The notes beneath the pieces are model-generated. The model had not been told where the DNA came from and made no database searches. It saw only the letters and a list, made by a program, of their open reading frames with translations. Positions 20,607 to 31,620 of a DNA stretch of 64,000 nucleotides are shown piece by piece (positions within the stretch are counted from its first letter, which is position 1; every line of letters starts with the position of its first letter). The translations under genes and the position numbers were made by a program. The stretch comes from Theobroma cacao (taxonomy: Eukaryota > Streptophyta > Magnoliopsida > Malvales > Malvaceae), in contig NC_030859.1 of the NCBI RefSeq assembly GCF_000208745.1, positions 21,031,231 to 21,095,230 of the forward strand, given 5' to 3'.

Positions 20607-20615
20607 ATATGTTAA
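20607..20615 (+). repeat. Right 9-bp target-site duplication of the MULE (ATATGTTAA)
   Basis: This is an exact copy of 1037-1045. Beyond it the sequence ATTGTAAAT continues as in the unoccupied paralogous site near 31680. Confidence 0.85.
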
Positions 20616-20859
20616 TATTGTAAATGCATCTGTTCATTGAAAAAGAACATATTGAAAGAAAATGTGGAAATGAAAACTTGCCAATAAGGCACACAAGTAG
20701 ACAGACCCTTTATGGTAATAGGCAAAACACCTCTATGAGGATTTAATGAACAACTAGGAAAAAACGAACCCTAAAATTTATAGGACTATGGAACATGAGA
20801 AACTATATTGACTTGCATGCCCAGTGGTTTTAGCCTTGTTAGTTAAAATTTTATTACGC

Positions 20860-22270
20860 AAATATACATATTGAATAGATAGTATATAAGCAAGCAAATA
20901 ATTGACCTAAAATTTCACTAAGTACTAAAATTAGAACAATTTAGTTTTATTTAAATAATTAAAATCTAAATTCTAATTAAACTAAAAATTACTTAACTAA
21001 AACTAATTTAATTAAAAATTAAAGCAATAAGATAATTGGGTAAACAGCAAATTGAACAAGCCTAGGATTACAATATCCCTCACACTTTATCTAAATCTTA
21101 CCTCTCTTCCTTAACTTATTTCAATGAGTCGAATCGCTAACCTGGAGTCCTCAATTATTTATAAGGGTATCTCGACTCATCTTATAAAAATATCTATTTT
21201 AACCAAAACATTATATCTCTATGTGAATTGAAATTAAAACAAACTCATTAAGTTCAGGCTCTAATCTAGCTACATATGGCTTATAGATATATTCCTATCC
21301 TCTAAGCAAATCAATTAATATGATTATATGTTATCCCAATTTTAATATACATTAAACTCTCTTTCCCTAGTTTGTTTAGGTTCCTAAATCAATTTAATTG
21401 GTGAATAGGCAATTAAAAGTATTAAGAACAAATTCGAATAAACAATTCAAATCCCATTAAAGATAAGAAAGAAAGAGATTAAAAGCTTCAATTACATGTG
21501 AGTTCAATTGCACTCCTAGAAAAACAAATTTAGATCATAATATCTAATAAAAATTTTATCCAAAGAAATTTAGCTATTAATTCAAGTCAAAGGAATTAAG
21601 AAAAACACAAAAGCAAAGAGAGAAAACTAATAATTGGAGCTTTGTGATTTTGATTCTTCCTCCAATTCTCTTATTTTCTTGCTTTGATGTTGGCTTCAAA
21701 TCTCCATAATAGTTGCTTGCTACCTACCCCCAAAAATCTTTTAAAAAATTCCCTTAAATAGGTTCCAAATAACGTAATTCCTAAAATCTCGTTAATTTTT
21801 TATTTTTAGAAAATCGCCCAATGCTGCAGCATTACTTCTTCAGCGCTGCAGAGCTGAGCTCTCGGGAAAATGCATGGTGAGCTTCCTTTCACCAGCATTG
21901 CAGCCTTGGTTTCCTAGTGCTACAACACTCTATCAAATTTGAAAGAGATTTTCACCTTGATCTGCTCTGAACTGGGGAAACTAATAAACCTGAAAGTTTT
22001 AGCCCTATCTCTCAAATTTCCAATGGATTAAGAATCACATCAACTGGACTTCTGGATTGAAAGATATGCTCTAAATACCATAACATGTTCAGTCCATGAA
22101 TATTGCTGCAGTGCTTCTATTTAGACAAATATTTTGACCACAATCCAATCAGAACTCGGAAAAGTGGTAAACCTAAAAGTTGTAGCCCTTCTTCTTAACG
22201 TTCTAGTGGTCTAAGAAACATTTCATTTTAGGTTCTGTAGAGAGAGATATGGTCAAAATACAACAATATA
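20860..22270. repeat. Retrotransposon-like non-coding repeat (related copy at 57120-57520)
   Basis: The block with TAGGATTACAATATCCCTCAC and TTAACTTATTTCAATGAGTC (21060-21190) matches 57345-57410 with few changes, so it is a dispersed repeat. From about 21960 to 22265 a unit of roughly 170 bases occurs twice (CTGAACTGGGGAAAC... and CAGAACTCGGAAAAG..., each followed by AACCTAAAAGTTGTAGCCCT-like sequence). No coding region is seen. It is probably part of an LTR element or its leader. Confidence 0.45.
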
Positions 22271-23500
22271 TATGAATGAAACTATCACCATATTTGCACG
22301 AATTTTCAATAAGAGAGGCAAGTGTCTTTCCCTTCTCTCATGGAGGGAAAGTTACATATTTTTTTTCCCAAATTGTCCATCTCACTCGACCATTTTAACC
22401 TTCCAACCCTTCTCTTTTGTTTCTTGCCTTCTTCTCCTTTTTCTTCCCTTGCGTTCTTCTCCTTCTTCTCCCTTTGCCTTCTTCTCTTTCTTCTCATTGT
22501 CCGCAAGAAAGGTAGCTCGTCCCCAACACATTTGGATCAAATTTCACCACCAAATTTGAAAATTGGAAAGATTAGGACTTAAGGTTTTATGAAACCTTAA
22601 TTCAAATTTTAAAGAAATTTGAAAGTGTTTTGAGAAAAATTTATTCTTTTGATACTTAAAATTGAGAGAAACATTTAAATGATTTAGAATCGAGAAAATT
22701 TACTAAAGAATTGAGAGGATTTAAAAGTGAAAGATGTCTAGTGTCACGGTTCTAAGAGAAAGAAAGCGTTAAGAATGCTTAAACCTGAATGTCTATTAAT
22801 AGATGAGAACATTTAAAGATAGATTACGTTCAAACTTTTGACAGTGGCTATTTATCTATCGATAGATAATATGATCTATCGATAAAATTTTCTATCTATC
22901 AATAAATTTGTCTTTGAATAATATTTTTTATTTTTAATTTTTATAAGTTTAAGGAAAAAAATAAATATTTAGTAATTTTACATATTTTATATTTAAATAA
23001 TTAAATTTGAATNTTAAAATTAATAAAACGTAATATTATTTTTTTAATATTATTAATTATTATTTTAATTACTTAAAGTTAAAAAGTTAAATTTTATATT
23101 TAAAATTATAAATTTATTCAACCTATATATTTTTTATACATAAAAATAATTTTATCAATTTACATTAGATTTTTAGTAAAATATTTACAAATCAAACACT
23201 ATAATTTTCTCAGTAATCATATTCTATGTAATCATCACTTAACTTTACTATATCAAATGTTATAAAATTATATTCTCAATAATCACATTCTTAATAATTA
23301 TATACTCAAGGATCACATTTTCAACAATATCCTAAACGCAAAAAATGTAAGACATTGGGCCTTAATCGGTGGCCAAGTAAGCCAATTGACCAAAACGAGT
23401 AATCTGGAAAATACGGCTGCAATATTACAAGCACCGGTGCAAAGGCAGAGGGTTTAAGTTTCTGTTCCTTGGAGGAGGAAAAGAGCAAAGGATGAGTAAA
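22271..23500. other. Intergenic, AT-rich; no gene seen
   Basis: There is a pyrimidine-rich stretch (about 22370-22500) whose open frames are low-complexity, then strongly AT-rich sequence with ATCTATCGATAGAT-type palindromes near 22855-22915 and one N at 23013. Confidence 0.6.
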
Positions 23501-23633
23501 GGAGTCAAAAGGGGTTAAGGGTTGCCAACCGGTGCTTGTCCTTTTGAGACTTAGGTTTAAGGGTAACAGATTTTTCCCATTTCTTTCTTTTTGACATTTC
23601 TCTGGGTTTTCACAAGTAGAGAAGAAGAGAGAG

Positions 23634-24490
23634 ATGGAAGGGAAGATGGAGCTAGAAAGTGAAGACAGGCTAAGCAACTTACCAGTGGAACGAAAGCAGA
23701 AGATGGAGATAGAAAGTGCGGACAGGCTAAGCAACTTACCAGAGGCAGTTCTACTTGATATCATATCATTTTTAAACACAAAAGATGCCGTTAGAACTTC
23801 TATTTTATCTACAAATTGGACAAATGTTTGGAAAGATCTGAAATCGATGCATCTTCAGGGCTTTACCATAAAAAAAGAAAATTTTGATCCCAAAATTTTT
23901 ACAAGCTGCCCTCGTCTTCAAAGTTTGAAGCTGAATGATATTTTGCTTGAGGATGGGATTGTGATGTTCAGAATAGCTTCTATTACATTGAAAAGTTTAG
24001 AGTTGTCTTTTGTAAGGAGCGAATCAAGAGGGTGTCAAGTTATAATTGATGCTCCGAACTTAACCAGTTTTAGCTACGAGGGTTATCCTTCTTTGACGTT
24101 CGATATACTTAAGCATTCTCTTGAGGAAGTATATTTTGATCTGAATTGGAACCAAATGTCGATAATAAGAACTTGGATTATCAATGTTTGATGATCATGC
24201 TTGATGGGATTCGTCAGACAAAATCTCTCACACTATCCCTCTCCACCATTAAGGTAAATTTACATTTATCTTGTTCTTGAAAGGTTTTCTTTTCCTGTCT
24301 CTTTCTAACTTTTTTTTTATTGTGTCAGATTCTTTCCGAATTTCATGCATTGCTACAGGAAAGTGAAATACCATATACTGATTTAAAGATTCTAAACCTG
24401 AGAATTGAGGGGGAATGTGAGAATTTTGACATACCTCGTAACGTCCTGTACCACTTTTGCAAGAGCTCAACTTCATTGGAGATATGCTGA
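23634..24490 (+). pseudogene. F-box/LRR protein gene, truncated and frameshifted
   Basis: The frame starts MEGKMELESEDRLSNLP and repeats DRLSNLP again 24 residues later, a small internal tandem duplication. The second copy opens a normal F-box (DRLSNLPEAVLLDIISFL, ..SILSTNWTNVWKDL), followed by leucine-rich sequence (CPRLQSLKLNDILL, TLKSLELSF, IIDAPNLTSFSY). F-box proteins bind SKP1 and bring substrates to SCF ubiquitin ligases. Near 24180 one base is out of register: the zero frame stops after TWIINV, but the next frame continues as CLMIMLDGIRQTKSLTL to a donor at 24254, and an exon from 24329 (ILSEFHALLQESEIPY) to a stop near 24488. The usual protein would be about 400 residues with an FBD end. 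Fragments of the same gene lie at 33888-34200. Confidence 0.65.
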
Positions 24491-24497
24491 TGTTGAA

Positions 24498-24845
24498 AGG
24501 TAAATAATAGCATCAAAATGTGAATTTTACATTTATTTTACTTGTCTTTTTTTTTATCAGTTAAACCCTTTTTGAAATAAATTGTGAAAATATATTTTTC
24601 TCATGAGTTTTCCTTTTTCTAGGGATATACATTGCGGAGTAGCAGGAAGAAATGGCAGTTTTTCAACATTGCTTTGGTATTGATTCTGGATGTAACCTTG
24701 GATTGAATGTAATCATTATGAAAACATGGTTGATGAGATCAAAACAACATTTAAGATTGTAATCATAAGTAGACAAGTACTATAGTATGTTTCTGAATTT
24801 GTAAGGGTCCTTTTTGGTTTTGTTTGAACTTTTTGTAGCTCTGGA
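24498..24845 (+). repeat. Inverted-repeat segment, partner at about 33490-33850 on the minus strand
   Basis: GGTAAATAATAGCATC, TTAAACCCTTTTTGAAATAA, GGATGTAACCTT and GACAAGTACTATAGTATG occur in the same order and spacing, reversed, at 33850-33490. The segment joins the end of the F-box remnant to sequence of GPDH intron 1. Confidence 0.75.
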
Positions 24846-24965
24846 TGGGGAAGGTGGAGGCTTTGTGCTTTCATGTGCACCGTCAGTTACTGCTCTGCTG
24901 CGATTTTATTTCTAACGAATGAAAATTCCAGTACAATAACATGTTCATATGCTGTTTACTATAGT
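24795..24965 (+). repeat. Direct repeat, first copy (second at 26733-26905)
   Basis: About 170 bases, including GGTCCTTTTTGGTTTTGTTT, CTCTGGATGGGGAAGGTGGA and TACTGCTCTGCTGCGATTTT, recur nearly unchanged at 26733-26905. After TTTTTGTAG the copies read LDGEGGGFVLSCAP in one frame, which may be an unrecognised exon. Confidence 0.8.
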
Positions 24966-25032
24966 TTTACCATTCTAGTATATTTCAATTCAAGTTTGAT
25001 TATCATGTCTATTTCAATTCATCAACATTCAG

Positions 25033-25260
25033 CTGGATAAAGTTAGAAACCAGCTGATCCAATTTGAACTGCTACTCACAACAGCACCATTTGTTGTTGC
25101 GATATTTGGGGTGGTAAGCAGGAAGATTTGGCATGAACTTGGCAATACCGTTGTTTGATGACCCAGGTGCATTTATTTGGGTCCTCATAGTACTAGGATA
25201 TGTGGGATCATCATATTTTGTGCAGTCGACTTATGCCCCCTATAAAGGCAATAAAAAAAA
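25033..25260 (+). pseudogene. MRS2/MGT-type magnesium channel fragment with GMN motif
   Basis: After an acceptor (CATTCAG) the frame gives LDKVRNQLIQFELLLTTAPF and VVAIFGVV, the first membrane helix of plant MRS2 proteins. A frameshift at about 25118-25126 follows, then RFGMNLAIPLFDDPGAFIWV, which includes the Gly-Met-Asn selectivity motif. MRS2 proteins form pentameric Mg2+ channels in plant membranes. Only this last-exon piece is present (a full protein is 400 residues or more) and it drifts into unrelated sequence after WVLIV. The retained splice acceptor shows a genomic copy, not a retrocopy. Confidence 0.75.
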
Positions 25261-25381
25261 AAAAGCAGTTTTTCCATGGTTGTTGTTATTAATTATGTAC
25301 CCTGTATATGGATGAAAGAAATCCAAAAAGATGGCTTTCTTTTTTAGAGCCAATTCTTTAATTGCAGTTGCACAGGTTGAA

Positions 25382-25456
25382 CTTCAAAAATCTCTTCAAC
25401 TCTAGGAAATGGGGGAATGACACTTGCAAGAGATAATCCCCCAACAGGTGTATTGA
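25382..25456 (+). other. Splice-flanked unrecognised segment
   Basis: The stretch lies between an acceptor-like TTGCACAG and a donor-like ATGGTAAGAAT. No frame is open throughout and I do not recognise it. It may be another gene piece of the surrounding mosaic. Confidence 0.2.
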
Positions 25457-25781
25457 TGGTAAGAATAACGATTCTCATCTGCATTTATTAGTTTAGGTTG
25501 TCCAGCTTCAAGTAATGTAACTGGTTTTTTAATTTGTAAGGATGGCCTTCAATTTTTATTGACTTAACAAGAAGGAAACACTGTGTTTGTGAATGAGAAA
25601 CTCTGAAGGCAGTTCCCTAAAATGGCCACCTTAGCGATGAGATCTGCCTTTATTTATTTATTTCTCTCTGTTTCTCTCCTTTTTGGCTAGAATGTTGATA
25701 TGCTCCATGTTGCTCATTAAAATAAATAATTTTTATATTGTAACTTGTGTTATCTAACAAATCTTTTACTATAATCTACAG

Positions 25782-25929
25782 ATGGGTGCAAAGCTGACAA
25801 CAACTACTGGTCTATCAGGAATCGGAGCCATTATGCTTACATGTTTTGCAAGAAATAGAACAGTTGGAGTTTGTCTTGGATCAGGGGGAGAAGCTTGATT
25901 ATATACTCAGTTCCATGAATCAGGGGCTT
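25782..25929 (+). pseudogene. Plastid glycerol-3-phosphate dehydrogenase (SFD1/GLY1 type), C-terminal exon piece
   Basis: Following TCTACAG the frame reads MGAKLTTTTGLSGIGAIMLT, then RNRTVGVCLGSG, after which an extra G shifts it; the other frame gives EKLDYILSSMNQ. This is the C-terminal half of plant NAD-dependent G3P dehydrogenase (family sequence MGAK.TT.TGLSG.GD.MLTC). The Asp expected in GTGDIMLTC is Ala here, and two residues before RNRTVG are missing. The enzyme makes glycerol-3-phosphate from dihydroxyacetone phosphate for plastid lipids. Other pieces lie at 26485-26715 and 32432-33478. Confidence 0.7.
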
Positions 25930-26484
25930 GTAAGTTTTTATATTGGTTGTTGATGCTTAAAATCTGGCTAATTGATATGATTACTTTATTTTTTCTTTCT
26001 TTCTGCTCAGGTGTCTTGGCTGAAAGACATTCAAAGCTCTAGATTTTGTTGTTATACCTAGGAAGGTATGGAGTGCTTTTTCCGGTTCTTTTAAAAATTT
26101 AAATTTCTGTCACTTGTTCTATCTTAATGTCTGCATTGTCTGATAATGGTTGGGGAAGTTCTCTGAAAATGAAAGGCACGGATGGGCAGACACTGGAAAC
26201 CATGAAAGTTGAAACTGCCCTTTTGAGTTGCCTGCTGTTTGCATGGGACCCTAAGTGGCTCCCTGCTCATTGCTAGGACTAGGAGCTAGTATGGCAACTA
26301 CGTCCAAGCCAAGTACTCTCTCTCCTGTCCTTAGCAGAGAGACTCTTTTTCCCATTAACCAAAAAACAAAAAAGAAAGAAAAGATCAAATATGAAATGTT
26401 ATTGAATTTAAAAAAAAAAAATATTAAATCGATATACCCATCGTATATCATGTATCAAAATTTTATTTGTATCAAACAACAAAA

Positions 26485-26715
26485 ATGGCAGGTTTTTCCG
26501 TACTAGTTTTCTCATTAAATCTAAACCCCTCATTCACTTCGAAATATCCATGTTCCATTCACTCTCTGAAACTCCCAAAGTTACCTTCAAAGCCACTTGT
26601 CATTGCTACTTGCTGTACAGCAACTCCTTCACCAACTCCATCTCCTTCACTCCCTCAAGATTCTGACCAAAACCCACCTCAGACTTCCCCTGACGGGAAC
26701 CGGGATCGTCGGAAA
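26485..26715 (+). pseudogene. First exon of the GPDH (SFD1/GLY1-type) gene
   Basis: An open 77-codon exon starts MAGFSVLVFSLNLNPSF, is rich in Ser, Thr and Pro and poor in acidic residues as a chloroplast transit peptide should be, and ends NRDRRK at a GTATC donor. The family has N(R)D(Q)RKV followed by an AWEKLVRWSR stretch; that second exon is found on the minus strand at 33478, with the matching VRPAWEKLVRWSR start. Here intron 1 leads into the 26733-26905 repeat and no further exons follow, so the exon is orphaned. It also lies downstream of the C-terminal piece, the reverse of gene order. Confidence 0.6.
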
Positions 26716-26732
26716 GTATCAATTTATGTTTC

Positions 26733-26905
26733 TGATTTTGTATAAGGGTCCTTTTTGGTTTTGTTTGAACTTTTTGTAGCTCTGGATGGGGAAGGTGGAG
26801 GTTTTGTGCTTTCATGTGCACCGTGAGTTACTGCTCTGCTGCGATTTTATTTCTATTGAATGAAAATTCCAGTACAATAATATGTTCATATGCTGTTTAC
26901 TACAT
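26733..26905 (+). repeat. Direct repeat, second copy (first at 24795-24965)
   Basis: It is nearly identical to 24795-24965, beginning inside GPDH intron 1 and ending at GCTGTTTACTA. Copies differ by a few substitutions and a one- to two-base indel. Confidence 0.8.
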
Positions 26906-27386
26906 TGGTTTTTGCTGTCACTGAACAAATACCTCCTCTGATTGTAGCAGTCTCTGACATAACTGATAAAAGTCCTCAATTTGTTTATTAGCTGTGGGAA
27001 TTGTATTTCCCTATGCATATTTGATCTGGTTGCATGAATCGCTTCACAAGCTGCAACTTTATTAATTCTTTATACTTTAAAAGTGTATTCTACTTGGTTG
27101 CAAACTGTAACTTAATATAAAGCTTGATGTGATTCCTCGATTTCTGTTTGCTTTTCTCTGTAACAATTCCCTTAAAGTCAGTCCATTAAATTCTTAAAAG
27201 AGCTTATATTTGTCACAAGATTAATTGAATATGCATACATTTGTAGATACTATATATGTTTTTCTTTCAGCAGAAACTTTGGTAGTTTGCAATTTCTGAA
27301 ACTAGTGCTAGGTTGTGACTTGTGTGCTTATATATTTGAAGCCATGATGTTGATCTATTTTTATGTCTGTAATCTCCCCCTTTTCA

Positions 27387-29130
27387 TGTGCTTCGAATGA
27401 AGACCGCACTGTCGTAGAGCCTTTACTTCATCCAGAAGGGGCTAAACCTGGCAAGTGCGTTTCATTTTCAGGGTAAGCATGTCGTGAGTTACGTAGAAAT
27501 TAAAATATTTATTGTATAATCATTCAATAGCCTTGCTTTTGTGTGAGTTACCTGAAAGAACATGAAAGTTATTTATTACCCATTAATAGTCATTTTTGCT
27601 CAAGGTTGCTTAATTTTTTGTCAGTCCTTTTTCAGCTATTGCTCAGGTTATCAGGTCTGTGTTAGGTCTAATTAAGGACCACCAATTCAGGCACACATTA
27701 TAACATAAGGAGCAAATGGTTGATATATTCTTGAAAGAATTAGCAGGCTAATAGTTGAACTAGGTAAAGTGTTTAAAGTTGCTTGGTGAGGGTTCTCTAA
27801 TGAAGGAAGACTGGTGAAATTTGGAGAAAATATGGTGACAAGCTGGATGCTAGTGTAAGTGGATTGTGATGCAACTGCACAAGGGGGTACAGAATAGAGA
27901 AAGAAGGAAAGAAAGGGAAAACTTAGGAAAAAAGGGTGGAAAAAAAAGAATAGAATGTTATAGAGAAAAGAACAACAAAGCAAGAAGATGGATTAGTCCT
28001 AATTGTAAGGAAAACCCATTGATAACCACTAGTCCTAGATTAAACCCTATTGTATTTCTAGGCTTAAACTAATGCACCTAAAATGGATAACCCCTCTTAT
28101 AAATTAAGGCCTATAGCACATCTAGGGCTAGAATAAATGTGCCTAAAGTCCTTAGCATGGTGCACCATCAAGTTGCTCATGTTAGAAGCTTTCTGATGTC
28201 ATTGTTCTGCTTGATATTTTGATTGCTAATATCATTGGACAACTAGTTTCAGCTGGCCTGGAATTTACAACTGGCTTCACACCTAGCATTTTTAGGCTAT
28301 TGTTGTGGCTAACCTTGTCATTTGCCTGCAGCATTTTTTTTTTTTTAACTGCATTTAAAGCACCTTAAGATGGTGGAGTCTCATTTGTATATTATCAAAG
28401 TTTTAAGTAATTCAAAAATGTTTCTTCTGACATATTTCTCTTGGCTGGAAAATTAGTAGGTGTGTCCTGGGAATTGAAAGAACCAGAAACTTGTGGCTGT
28501 TCAAATATATATATATATAGCTTTCTAAGTCTCATTTAACTTCAATTGTCAGGAAATTGAGGCTGATTTGGTTTATATGTTCCTAAAAAAAATTAAAATG
28601 AGCAACAATTATTTGAATTATATGAAATTGATCAATTTTAATTTAATACTAATTTCATAAAATTGTTGAAGTGGATTTGTGAGTTAGTAAATACTTCAGA
28701 AGAACAGTTTTTGCAAGTAAACAAGGTTTATCATCTGACACTGTTGGATTGAAAATTGCTGCAACTTAGAAGCTCATTGGGAGCAGCTATCAACTGGTGT
28801 TATCAAATAAACTGTTGAGTTTAGCAATGATTTTAGTGAGATGTCGATGTAAGCTTTTAACTCTTGCTAGGGGTGCTAATTTAGTTCACTCATATTTTAG
28901 AGACTTGCAGATGGCTCTATTCCCATTGGTGCTTGTATCTTGCACCTTCCCCATTTCCCGGTTACTCATATATTGGCTCTGAGATAGGTTTCTGTTGTTT
29001 GAGATGAGGTTGTCTCCTGGTATTGTCACTTGTATCTCACATGCAAAAAATTGTTATTCTTTCATTTAGGATTGATGGAAAGCCAGAAGATGTCCTAAAT
29101 CCAGGGAGGCAGTTGGAGAAAACAACACTG
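27387..29130 (+). pseudogene. AIMP1/EMAPII-type tRNA-binding domain, two exon fragments
   Basis: The first piece (27387-27472) reads CASNEDRTVVEPLLHPEGAK and then VSFSG to a GTAAGC donor. The second (29070-29130), after TTCATTTAG, reads IDGKPEDVLNPGRQLEKTTL to a GTATG donor, in the correct phase. Together they match the C-terminal tRNA-binding domain shared by plant methionyl-tRNA synthetase and AIMP1/Arc1-like proteins, which hold tRNA in the cytosolic synthetase complex. The 1.6-kb intron between them is plausible. No upstream OB-fold exons and no terminal exon are seen, so this is a relic. Confidence 0.7.
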
Positions 29131-31290
29131 GTATGTTTTCCATGTTTTGGTTTGTGGATTCTTTTTACTTCATTGTTTGGGTTCTTGCTGATGCACTTTC
29201 ATGGGTTGTGAAAATGGCTAATCATTTTAACTATCGTTATCTCTATTCCTGTCCTTCAGTATTGCGCTTTTCTGAATTTGGGGATTCGATCTATGGGTCT
29301 CGTTTCTGTTATCACTGTCAGTTTTTTATTTAGCCTGCTATATCTTGCTTCAGGGTTTAAGTTTTTGGAATATCCGCACTTCCTAATCTTTAACTAGTTT
29401 TTTTCTCAATGTGTTCCTTTCAGTAGTTTGTTTTTTTATATGATTCTTTTTGCACGTGTATTAAACAATTGAAAAATTAAATAAAATATAAAATTTTACT
29501 TTGGTTGCCATTAGATAAGGTTCATATTAATATCAGATGTAATTCAAATTAGATTGGATTAGTGGTAATCTCGAGGCTAATTGCACTCGATTAGATGGGG
29601 TGTCAAACTAAAATGTTAATAAACAAAAAAGGGTAAGGTTAAAAATATCCAATTAAGTCTAGCATTTAGCATATTTTCCCTATTAAGGATAGTAGCTTTT
29701 GTTTAGTGCTGGGATATTGTTTACAACCCAGCTTTAGCCAGTCAAATAAGATTCCCCATAGAACAAAAAATTAAAGCTTCATAATGAAGAGAAATAATGT
29801 CACAAAGGTGTGTCATGCATCAGAATTCTGGTTGTGCCCTTGATTGTGTGCGTAGACCAGAATTCAAAGGAATGGGGGCAGGCAATTTGAAGTGGGAAAT
29901 GAAAGATAGCAAGCTACCACCACACACCTGTCCTTTGTTGCTGGATTAGTGGGGTTCCTAAGCAACAATCAAGAATGTCATTAACTTGTATAATACAAAG
30001 AATTTGCACTTTCACAAAGGGGAAAATATCCCTAATGTCGTGTACAAATTAGAACTTCCTAACACGTACTGATGTACGTTGACAGGATGATTCCTCCATC
30101 AAAAAAAATAAAAATAAAATTTCGATACGCGATCGAGTTTAACTTTGAGAACATTATGATGGATTAATATTCTGTTTGCGACATACCCAATTCTTTTTCT
30201 TGTGAGAAAAAGTTGATAAAGGGAAGAGGAAGAGAGGGGTTTGGTGACAGAACATATTCTTGACTCTGATTTGTTGATCTGACAATGATCAAACAACACA
30301 ACACTGTTATTGTCATCTAAAAGGCTAATTTTGTACCTTTGTGAAGAGCATCATTTTGGAGCTCATATGTGTCATAAGGTAACAAAAATGGGATGTTTGT
30401 TTTGGACCAAGACACATGTCGAGGTCCCATTTGACGATGACCTTTCCAAGTTGGGCATTTTTATCCCTTAATCACTGATTAAACAAAGGTGATAAGCCTG
30501 CAGTCATCTCTTGATCCACCCATTGTCCCAAATCCTGGAAAAGGAGATTTCCCAATCCTTAAAATTGAGTTTGGATGAAGAGATTGAGGAATGTTAGTAT
30601 GATAATGAATTTGATTGATTTGCCAACCTTCAACTGGATTGCAATGCACAAATCTGTAAGCTGATTATGGCATTTGATTGTTCCATTTTCGTAAGACACC
30701 TGTGGAAGTTTAAGTTGTTTATTTTGTGCTGCTAATCAGGGAATGGGCCCACAAAAGCTGGAGGGAGGATTCAATGCATATTTCTATAATCGGTACATAT
30801 TTGTCTAGTTCAGTAGTAGATGAAAGTAAAAAATATGTATTTTCAGTATATATTTAAATTACATGACTTGTTAAATATTTATACAAGTCATGTAACTCAA
30901 ACTAATGATGTTTTAGTCTATATAACATTAGTACACACTTGAGCATTTATCTCATTGATTGGTACATAATCTCTTATCTAAAGAGCAAAATTCGAACCCT
31001 CCCTCTCTCTCAATTATAAAAAAAGTTCAATGTCTATATAGCAGTAGTACTCAGACTTTCGGTCATTGATAAGTCTGTTTTTAAATTGAAATATGTTAAA
31101 AAAGTTCAAAAGAAATTAGTCGAAATAATTAAATACGAGATATTAAAATTTTCTCTTTATCATATCTTAACTTATAATTATTACAATATATTTTCAGTAT
31201 ATATTTAATTAAATATTTTTATATATTTTGTAATTTAATAAATACGTGCAACTTTATATGAAAACTTGGTGTAAGGAAAGTAACATTAGT
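29131..31290. other. Intergenic; no gene seen, one perfect hairpin
   Basis: No coding signal was found. A 13-base perfect inverted repeat (TTACATGACTTGT and ACAAGTCATGTAA) with an 11-base loop lies at 30859-30895. The phrase TTTCAGTATATATTT occurs at 30841 and again at about 31192. Confidence 0.6.
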
Positions 31291-31509
31291 TATTTATTTA
31301 TTTGGCGGAGAGAGATTTGAAGTTGCCGTGAAAGATTGTTATAACAATCTACAATTAAAACAAGGAATGAAGAGAAACCAAATAAGAAAAAAAAGTTGAA
31401 TGTGCTTCATTTCTATTCCAAGTTCTAACAGCGATTCCCAGTATTGTATTTACCCTTTAAAAAGCAGCAGAGCTTGTGTTTACAATTGAAAGGGGTGTCT
31501 TCCTAGTCC

Positions 31510-31620
31510 TCATCACAAGAGATGTTGTGCTTTGTTCCATTTGTAAGCAGCTTCTCAAATCTTGAGACTCATACTCTGGTTTTCCTCTGGTAATACTTAA
31601 TCAATGTACTCCTCATACCT
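31510..31620 (-). pseudogene. Last exon of another crooked-neck-like copy, with stops
   Basis: On the minus strand the segment reads YEEYID, a stop, VLPEENQSMSLKI, a second stop, then EAAYKWN, matching the CRNKL C-terminus and the exon at 877-990. Its flanks also match (ATTCAGTATTTAGTACCCC on one side, the 3' flank on the other). The copied region carries the unoccupied version of the MULE target site at about 31671-31690. Confidence 0.7.

Noticed and set aside
22306..22582. Short frames at 22.3-22.6 kb on both strands
   Set aside because: They derive from a pyrimidine-rich stretch with low-complexity composition.
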